From Mesostigma viride (taxonomy: Eukaryota; Streptophyta; Mesostigmatophyceae; Mesostigmatales; Mesostigmataceae): DNA of 64,000 bases. Of the stretch, positions 55,924 through 64,000 are shown piece by piece. Position numbers and translations under genes: made by a program. Every line of letters begins with the position of its first letter. The first letter of the stretch is position 1. Below the pieces are notes generated by a model, which saw only the letters and a program-made list of their open reading frames with translations, was not told the origin of the DNA and searched no databases. Location of the stretch: NCBI GenBank assembly GCA_009746045.1, contig RPFO01000175.1, positions 186,001 through 250,000 on the forward strand. Direction: 5' to 3'.

Positions 55924-56106
55924 TTTTTTTTACCGCCCAAACCTGCATGCACCAGGGTACCCTGTTGACTTCGACCAGGGTTTCCACCCTGATACGGTGG
56001 TCAAATACGGTCAGACAAGTGTCCTACGGATAGAGTGAATCTAGATCTTTTCGGTGGTCTAGTTGGTTCCCGCCAAAACCTTCCCGCCAAATCCCTACAG
56101 GGCGCA

Positions 56107-59100
56107 CAATTAATTAATTAATTAATTAGACTCGTGCTCCCGTTGGGGAGTCACGGAGCATTAACCCCGATGGATGGATGGATGGGTGCACACATTCCTA
56201 CCGGTCTAATCTATCTACATTGGCTACATGCTACATCTATCTAACAACATTCTAACTACAACATCTATCTAGGCAGCCGCACGCTGCCCTAGGGGGAGCT
56301 ATCTAGCGTGCCTCCCGTGGGATTGCACACGCGGGCGCTTCCCCACTGGGGGGGGCTCGCTGTCCTCTATGACCTGGGCCCACTTGGCCTTGTCCATCAT
56401 CTTCTTCCAAATCACGGAGAGGCCTAGGCCCCCCATGTCCTCTACTAGCTGTTCTTTGAAGGTGCGGGCCTTGCGGCGTCTAACATCACTGGGCCCAGCC
56501 CACGTCAGGAGGTGCCGGCCAGGCTGGGCTGGTCGCAGTCCTGCGGGGGGGCCACGTGAGGTGTCTACCTGGTTGGTGCGAGCTAGGTGCCCTACTAGCT
56601 GCAGGCGGCGTTGCTTAATTGTGCTGGTGATATAGGGCATGCCCTGGTACAGGTCCTCATTGCGGACATGAGCAGCATATCCTACTCTGAAAATGGAACG
56701 CAGCATGCTGGTGACCGCGCCGTCCAGCTTGCGGGCCAGGTCGGCGGTGAGGGTCCACGTCTCGGCGCCATACGTGAGAACAGGAAGGACGAGGACCTTG
56801 AACAGGTCCTGTTTCTCGATCTTGCCCAGGGGCTTGCGCCATAGGGCCCGGTACTGGCGTAAAGCGTGCCAGGCGAGGGAGATGCGGTGGTCCACATCCA
56901 CCTCGCAGCTAGGGAGCAGGCTGCCCAGCAGCTTAACGCGGTCCCGATACAGGACTCGAGAGCCGTCTAGGAGATAGAGGGGCGGCGCTGAGGTGGTGAG
57001 CCCAACCGCCAGGGCCTCTGTCTTCTTGCTGACCTCAAGCCCCACTGCACGGGCCTCGAGAGCCAGGCAGTCAAGCCATGTCTGCACGTGCTCAGTGTCC
57101 TCAAAGAGGGTGGTGTCGTCTGCGTAAATGATGTCTGCTAGCCGAATCTCCGTGTCCGCACCGCCATGCCAGAATTTGTTAGCAACCTGCACTCCTGGTT
57201 CCCTGCCCACGATGCGGGCAAATCGCTTGCGCGCCTGAATCATTACGTATTCGACACAACAATGAACAGGTAGGGCGACAGCACGCAGCCCTGCCACACA
57301 CCCTTCTGTAAAGGGCATGGGGGCGTGGTCCCGTAAGAAGTGCGCACCGAAGTGGTGGACCCTTCATACAGGTTGCGGATGACAGCAATCAGGGGGCGGG
57401 GGATCCGGAACAACTCGAGGATGTCCCAAAGCGCAGGCCAGAAAACCGAATCGAAGGCTTTGATGAAGTCCACCAGCACAAGGTGCAAAGGGGACTCACC
57501 AGGCTGAAGGCGTTGCAGTTCCTCCACCAGTCGGCGAGTAGCGAAGAGCGCCTGTACTGTGTTGCGACCTGAACGGAAGCCGTGCTGAGTCTCGCTGAGG
57601 TGACCGTCCAGGGCCGTGCGCAGGCGGTTCAGGATGAGCCGCATAAGAAGCTTGAGGGGGGCACTTTGAATGCACACCCCTCTGTAGTTGCCGGGGTCGG
57701 CAGGCGACCCCTTGTTCTTGTACAGCATCGTGCGAAAACTGTGTTGCCAGGCCGCTGGAGGTGGTTGCGACGACAGCAGAAGGCGGTTGCAGATGTCCCG
57801 GAAGAGCAGCATAACACCTGTGTCCTCGAATTCGGCTGCAAGTTTTACAACTGCGGCCGGAATCTCGTCAGAGCCGGTGGCTGCGTCATAACGCAGGCGC
57901 TGGACCGCCTCCGTGACCTCGCGAGAGGTGAAAGGAGGCATGTCAGACGGGTCGCCAAGTGGGCCGACCAGCGGGGGGACTAGGTAGTCCGCCGCTGACC
58001 TAGGCGGGGCCGGGGGCCCTGCGGGGCCGGCCAGGGCGGCCGGGCGGGCGGCGGCGGCTGGGAGCAGGGGTGGGGGCGGCGCAGCTGTCCCCACGACCTC
58101 GGCCGTGGCCGTGGCCCAGGTACGAAGCCGCTTGGCTGGGGCGCCGGGGACGTCGTGGCGGTGGGGCCGGCCGAGGCCGTCCGGGTGCCCGAGGCGCTTG
58201 TACCAGAACCAGGCCCCCTTGCCGTCGTGCTTCTGCTGGCAGCTGCGCAGGTCCTTGACCATCTGCTGAGCATCTGCCTTCTCAGCCTGCTCGTAGGCGG
58301 CCCTCAGAGCTGCTTGCAGCCCAGGTTTGGCGAGCGGATCTCTGTTGCGGCGGAGCATCTGCCTGGCGGCGACCACTGTCGGTGCGTGACGGTGGACAGC
58401 AAGCTGCCGACGCGGAGGCAAGGTGGGGAGGGTGCGGGCAGCCAGGCGATACTTGGCGGCGACACCACGGAGGATCACTGAAATATCCCCCGGCGGCGGA
58501 ATGGCGTGTAACTGCTGTCGGCTGCCCCCGGCGTCGAATACGGCCAGGAAATCATCCCTGTGCGACATAGCGGCCTGCTCTTCTGCTGACATCTTGTCGG
58601 CATCCTTCAGCACAATCCGGAGCACTTTCAGATCTGGCTGAGGTGCCAGCTGTCGCGACGGTTTCACCCCAGGAAACCGCAATCTGATGCGAGCGAGCAC
58701 GAGACGATGATCAGATTCCACCGTGCTGACAGAATCTTGCAGGACGCGAGCATCGACAACTGAGGGGCGCTGAGCCCGACGTACGCAGACATAATCAAGG
58801 CACACCACCCGATCCGACGGCCCAAAAAAGGTGGCCAGCTGCTCAGCGGGGCGTGCGAAAGAAGCATTGCATGCAACCAGCGCAGATTCTGCCAGCAGAT
58901 TCGCAAATAAAGGCGTGTTACCGTTGGCTGTCGTGTTGGTTGGGGAATACTGAGCGCCCCCAGTGCCAACTGGCAGCGTGGCGTTGGCGTCGAGCAGCAT
59001 AACCAGGAAGTGCCGAGCTGGGATGTTGGCCTCCTCCTCCTTGAGGGCGTCGAAGAAGGCCTCACGTTCCGCCTGAGCTCGACCCGCATGTGGTGCATAT

Positions 59101-59504
59101 CCCACGATAACGGTTAGCGTGTGGTGTGAATGGCCCTCAGTGGCCGAAAAAGTGGCCACTAGCACACGCGGGGACCGCAGCACGATGGACTGGAGCTGCT
59201 CTGATGCTGCCGGCGAGCACAAGAGGCCCACACCACCTTGGCCCGGCGCGTCGCCGCCACCATAGTGGAACCGCCAGCCTGCACGCAGGTCGTCGACCAG
59301 CAGACCGTTGACCGCGTGCTGAGGGTCAACGGTGCGTCGGTGCTCCTGGACTCCAAGAACAGCGATCTTGTTGTCGGCGCACAGGGCGATCAGCTCGTCG
59401 ACGCGTTGGCGTGCTGGGGTGCCGCCGCTCAACAGGGCGCACAAACTCATGCCGAATGTGAGGCATGAGAAAAACTCGCAGTCGAAAATCGGCAGTTTCG
59501 GCAC
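56107..59504 (-). mobile_element. LINE-B, nearly complete ORF2 and 3' end
   Basis: APE-type non-LTR retrotransposon on the minus strand. The coding region (59,504-56,299) is followed by a 3' UTR with ATCC repeats and ends in a TTAATTAATTAATT tail at 56,107-56,129. The same 3' end occurs at 40,213-40,850 (minus) and 62,149-62,404 (plus). No gag-like ORF1 is visible upstream, so the copy may be 5'-truncated. The clade is not assigned. Confidence 0.9.
56299..59504 (-). pseudogene. LINE-B ORF2: AP endonuclease and reverse transcriptase
   Basis: Frame 1 (59,504-57,243) has endonuclease motifs VLGVQEHRR (Glu), MLLDANATLP (Asp/Asn), LDYVCVRR and ESDHRLVLAR (SDH), all within the first 280 residues. 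A Pro/Ala-rich linker and RT blocks NYRGVCIQSA, LVDFIKAFDSVFWPALW and PLQKGVWQGCVLSPYLF follow. One extra base near 57,258 moves the reading to 57,318-56,299: IIYADDTTLF (catalytic Asp pair), LLGSLLPSCEVDVDHRISL, TYGAETWTLTADLARKLDG and RRLQLVGHLARTNQ, ending in TAG. Endonuclease nicks the target and RT copies the RNA there. Except for the single shift the frame is intact, so the copy is fairly young or the shift is an assembly error. The first in-frame codon used is not a secure start. Confidence 0.9.
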
Positions 59505-59519
59505 GAGGACGGTTTAGGG

Positions 59520-60190
59520 GTTAATCGCTTTGTCTTTCTAAGACGCACACGCTGATATATTTTCCTGAAGCTACAGTATTACGCAATACAGGGTCAGCTC
59601 ACTTCCTTAGTGATTTCACTAATTCGGTAGATTAGTAATTCGTTTGTACTAACGATTCGAGATTGCGATTCCGGGTCCGATCGGATACTCGTACTGATCT
59701 GTCGAATTTGGGGGGTTTCGACTTCAGTGACTTCAGTCAGACCCGAGTCATTAGTGGAAGTAACGTACTAACCATTCGCATGATTAGCACATTGAATGAT
59801 GTCAGACTAACGAGCCGAATTCATTGTACTAATGAAGCGAATTCACACTAAAGAAGCGATTCTGGCACTAACGAAGCGATTCTGGCACTAACGAAGCGAA
59901 CTCCAGCGTCACTGATGCCAGCCTGTTACATATTGTGCGTCCTTCTGTGCTGCGTGCAGCGATGGCCACCGCAAGCGAGTAGACGTTTTTTTGTGGCTGA
60001 TAAACAATAATCAAGAGTGTGGTTGCAATTAATTTGGGCACTGTCGGCAACATAATAATGTCCGACGTCGGGTGGAGGGAAAAATATGCCAATATCGTAA
60101 AGGGGGTCAAGGGTTTCCTGGGACAGGTATCCCCTGGTAAGCATGCTGACATAGAACTGCAGGCGGCAATGGCATGCAGCTGCCGGCAGT
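59520..60190. other. No gene supported; short repeats
   Basis: Contains two to three copies of CACTAACGAAGCGATTCTGG at 59,825-59,890 and several ATTCG-type words. Upstream flank of the HTH exon. Confidence 0.45.
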
Positions 60191-60208
60191 GCTGAGCCGG
60201 AGCCAGCC

Positions 60209-60549
60209 GTGCCTGCAGCTGCCATTGCCACTGCAGACGCGAACGCCGCTGCGCAGGCCGGAAAGGAGGCGTTCACGCCGCACGAGCCTCTCCCCTCCCC
60301 GATGAAGCGCAAGCGAACGAAGCACATCTTTCGCTCTAATGATGAGAAGGTGAAACTGGTGGATGACTTTGTAGCGGTCAAGGACAGCATGCAGGAGCGC
60401 GGATTTTTTACGAAGTGGTGCGCAGAGAAGGACGTTCACCCCAACACCGTCAGGGGGTGGATGAAGAATCCCGCCAGGGTGCAACAGATGAAGACGGGCA
60501 AGAAGACGGCAAAGGCGGTGCCCAGGATGGTGGAGGGCAAGACAGCCCA
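60209..60549 (+). CDS. Exon encoding an HTH DNA-binding domain (CENP-B/psq-like), partial
   Basis: Open stretch of about 114 codons. After an Ala-rich start come KRKRTKHIF and then a helix-turn-helix-like region (EKVKLVDDFVAVKDSM, FFTKWCAEKDVHPNTVRGWM) like the N-terminal domain of pogo-type transposases and related host proteins. Its end (KTAKAVPRMVEGKTAQ) meets CAGTAAGTC, where GTAAGT is a good donor just before an apparent TAA, so the exon probably continues by splicing at 60,549. The first codon here is GTG and a TAG lies upstream in frame, so the true start is in an earlier exon or unresolved. The following intron would hold the minisatellite at 60,806-61,736. Confidence 0.5.
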
Positions 60550-60805
60550 GTAAGTCTAACTTGTACACATATGTGTGTTGCCATTTAGTTCTGCACCTGT
60601 GTCTGTCAAAATTAGGTGTTTCTGTACAAACGAAGGATGTGAAGCATTCGAAGCATATCTGGCCAGTTGGTTAGCACTTGGTTAGCAGCGTTCTGATTTG
60701 TTTCTCACTCCTTTGCCCGATGCATGCATACAGCAGTTAACGTATGGTCTACTAAACCAAAGCATTCATGCCTATCCATGCCAATGTGAATGTGTCTATG
60801 CCTGC

Positions 60806-61736
60806 CCCCCCCCACACCCACGCACGCATGGCAGCCCCCCCACAAACCAACGCACGCATGCAAGCCCCCCCCCACATGCATGCATGCATGCCAGCCACCC
60901 CAAAAAACCACGCACGCATGCCAGCCACCCCACACACTCACGCACGCATGCCAGCCCCCCCACACACGCACGCATGCATGCCAGCCATCCCCCACATGCA
61001 CGCATGCATGCCAGCCACCCCACGAACCCACGCACGCGCATGCCAGCCCACCCTAAACGCATGCATGCATGGCAGCTCCCCCCCTCAACCACGCATGCAT
61101 GCCAGCCCCTCCACACACCCACACGGAGGCATGCCAGCCCCTCCACAAACCCACGCACGCATGCCAGCCACCCCCACACCCACGCATGCATGCCAGCCCC
61201 CCACAAACCCACGCATGCATGCCAGCCACCCCCCACACCCACGCATGCATGGCAGCCCGCCCCGCCCCACATGCATGCATGGCAGCTCCCCCCACGGCCA
61301 CGCACGCATGCCAGCCCCCCCCCACACACACGCACGCATGCCAGCCACCCCCACACCCACGCATGCATGGCAGCCCGCCCCGCCCCACATGCATGCATGG
61401 CAGCTCCCCCCTACGGCCACGCACGCATGCCAGCCCCCCCCCCCCACACGCACGCATGCCAGCCCCTCCCACATCACGCACGGATGCCAGCCCCCCCACA
61501 CCCACGCAAGCATGGCAGCCCCCCCCACACCCACGCACGCATGGCAGCCCCCCCCACACCCACTCACGCATGGCAGCCCCCACACAAACCAACGCATGCA
61601 TGCAAGCCCCCCCCACATGCATGCATGCCAGCCACCCCAAAAAACCACGCACGCATGCCAGCCACCCCACACACTCACGCACGCATGCCAGCCCCCCCCA
61701 CACGCACGCATGCATGCCAGCCACCCCCCACATGAG
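60806..61736. repeat. About 31-34 bp minisatellite, roughly 28 units
   Basis: Units vary around CACACCCACGCATGCATGCCAGCCACCCC. GCATGCATG alternates with GCACGCATG, and C-runs of 3-10 occur. All three plus frames stay open across it (PATPHTHARM-type repeats), which is a compositional effect. Confidence 0.95.
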
Positions 61737-62148
61737 ATCAAAGTGTAACATTCTTATCGATCGCCACACAAGGCGTCCCTGCCCCTTATTCTCTTTGTGC
61801 AACGGCGTAAGATAGGGATACAAACCACGATGCTTACTGTGCTCAATGTCGTCCCAACGGCAGCATGCTTATACATTTATTAATTAATTTACCATTGCCA
61901 CAGTGCCATTACCATGGCCACTATTTGTATCAAGGAGACAACCAGCGCAGGCTATTTGTATATCAAAGAGAAAACCATATTACTTGTATTAATTAATTTG
62001 TCAAGGAGAAAACCATCTACCTACCTAGTTAATCAATTAGTTAATGAAACGTAGCTATTTATCAACCGGCGGTAGTCATGCGTCCAACGGATTTCGGAAT
62101 GGTGTTTGACATGAGTCACGGCCCACGGGCTTGAAGGTGTCTTCAATA
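61737..62148. other. No gene seen
   Basis: AT-rich stretch with repeated ATCAAGGAGAAAACCAT-like phrases (61,935-62,010) and TTAATTAATTT words. Confidence 0.45.
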
Positions 62149-62404
62149 GTACCTTCAAAGAACAGCTAGTAGAGGACATGGGGGGCCTAGGACTCTCCGT
62201 GATTTGGAACAAGATGATGGACAAGGCCAAGTGGGCCCAGGTCATAGAGGACAACGAACCCCCTCCCGTGGGGAAGCGCCCGCGTTTGCAAACATGCGGG
62301 AAGCGCGCTAGACAATTCGTCCATCCATCCATCCATCCATCCATCGGGGTTAATGCTCCGTGACTCCCCAACGGGAGCACGAGTCTAATTAATTAATTAA
62401 TTAA
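62149..62404 (+). mobile_element. LINE-B 3' end, 5'-truncated
   Basis: Encodes the last 45 or so LINE-B residues ([38 protein letters not shown]), then the 3' UTR with five ATCC units, GGGGTTAATGCTCCGTGACTC and a TAATTAATTAATTAAT tail. Almost identical to the end of the copy at 56,107-59,504. Confidence 0.92.
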
Positions 62405-62501
62405 TGGAACCAAAGTGGGGATCCATGCCTAGGTCCTCAAAATTGACTTAGTTTGTTAACAGGAATGGTGTTTGGCTAATGATAATAAATAGCACACCTT
62501 A

Positions 62502-63303
<802 letters not shown>

Positions 63304-64000
63304 CCACCACACCATCCAAGGCTGCCTGCCTCCTGTGTGTCTTCCAGGTCCAGACCAGCCTGAACTTACCCCTGGTAGTGTCGTCAGCTTGCGAGCGTTC
63401 CCACGTGGCAGCCTACCTATGTGGCTGGCAACATGCGTATATAACCCCATTCATGCATGCGTGCATGCACGCATGCGACCATATTTGAACATATCTGTCC
63501 AGGCCTGCCAAAACATGGCCATGCAAAGATACACGCAAACTAGCGTACCAGCGGCAAGCATGTGTGCAATTATAAACAGCTGTTCGCCTGCCCCTCTGCC
63601 TGCACTTCATCCTGCCTGTCAGTATGTCTGCCGACACAGGATGCAGGAGGGAGGCTGCCTTCCACAGGCTAATCCCACCAAGGAAATGAAATAAAGCGCA
63701 TAAAAGCAAAGCAACCAACAGCAAGAGGCAAAAGGTTACATAGATGAATGCCATATGCAAGACGTATGGACAACATGACACTCAAGGCGCCACAATGCCC
63801 TGAGCATCCATAACATTGACGCAGTCAGGTGCGGCAATTTATCAATGCAGGTGTTTGCGGCCGTCGAATCCACGGCAGCGGTGCCAGACGGAAGGACAGC
63901 ACACATCCTAGGTCCCGCAAAGAATTTCTTCAGCGGCCACCGACAGCACCGGAAAAAAAAATTCCAGCAAGAAACGCAACAAAAAATAACAAAACCTGAC
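63304..64000. other. No gene supported
   Basis: A minus-strand frame of 122 codons (63,413-63,781) begins with a hydrophobic run (FCLLLLVALLLCALFHFL) that could be a membrane segment. It lacks other features and splice support, so it is not called. The window ends in A-rich sequence. Confidence 0.35.

Noticed and set aside
60698-61823. Frames of 200-345 codons rich in His, Met and Pro
   Set aside because: All frames are open through a C/A-rich minisatellite; no start context or conserved domain.
63413-63781. Membrane-protein-like frame
   Set aside because: Only a hydrophobic run supports it; no homology, splice or regulatory support.

Overview
The window is nuclear DNA from a eukaryote, most likely a green alga or a similar protist. 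Coding pieces are split by GT-AG introns (one possible GC-AG), microsatellites are very long, and most of the sequence is transposable elements. No rRNA, complete tRNA, organellar or bacterial gene was found. The species cannot be named from this sequence alone. All similarity statements come from reading motifs by eye; no database search was run. || LAYOUT. (1) 1-9,008: gene-poor DNA with minus-strand exons of unrecognised, probably host, genes (around 0.3, 1.5, 3.0, 4.3-6.9 kb), one convincing two-exon gene (7,410-8,002), several minisatellites, a (GGGA)n array and a fold-back element with TA duplications (4,995-5,706). (2) 9,009-49,540: a nested set of transposons inside one LINE (LINE-A). 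LINE-A is split into 9,009-9,713, 47,960-48,569 and about 49,265-49,540. A chromodomain Ty3/gypsy retrotransposon on the minus strand (9,714-47,959, 5-bp duplication GGAGG) lies between the first two pieces, and a solo LTR (48,570-49,264, duplication GATAG) between the last two. The gypsy element carries three insertions: a 4.9-kb palindrome-bordered element in gag (17,504-22,362, duplication GCCGG), a deleted hAT in its 5' LTR (25,784-27,311, duplication CGGTTTAT), and a 20-kb element also in its 5' LTR (27,903-47,911) with perfect 40-bp terminal inverted repeats. (3) 49,541-64,000: a second LINE fragment, a second hAT remnant, a piggyBac-like deletion derivative, a nearly full ORF2 of LINE-B (56,107-59,504), an HTH exon, a 33-bp minisatellite, another LINE-B 3' end and compound microsatellites. 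|| THE MOST INTERESTING SYSTEM is the 20-kb element. Between its repeats it holds a five-exon BAH-domain-like gene, a 2.7-kb heptanucleotide array, a small unrecognised ORF, a long minus-strand transposase-like gene with an expanded GC-rich minisatellite in its coding region, a gene with two RanBP2-type zinc fingers and a 2A-like motif, and another short lysine-rich gene end. Two LINE fragments inserted later. This looks like a large DNA transposon with chromatin-related cargo that I cannot place in a named superfamily. || HOW THE PARTS RELATE. The gypsy genes read gag, then pol (protease, reverse transcriptase, RNase H, integrase, chromodomain), then a third ORF of unknown function. They are broken by several one-base shifts and stops, so this copy is dead or the assembly has indel errors. 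The insertion order can be read directly: LINE-A first, then gypsy, then the three elements inside gypsy, then LINE fragments inside the 20-kb element.
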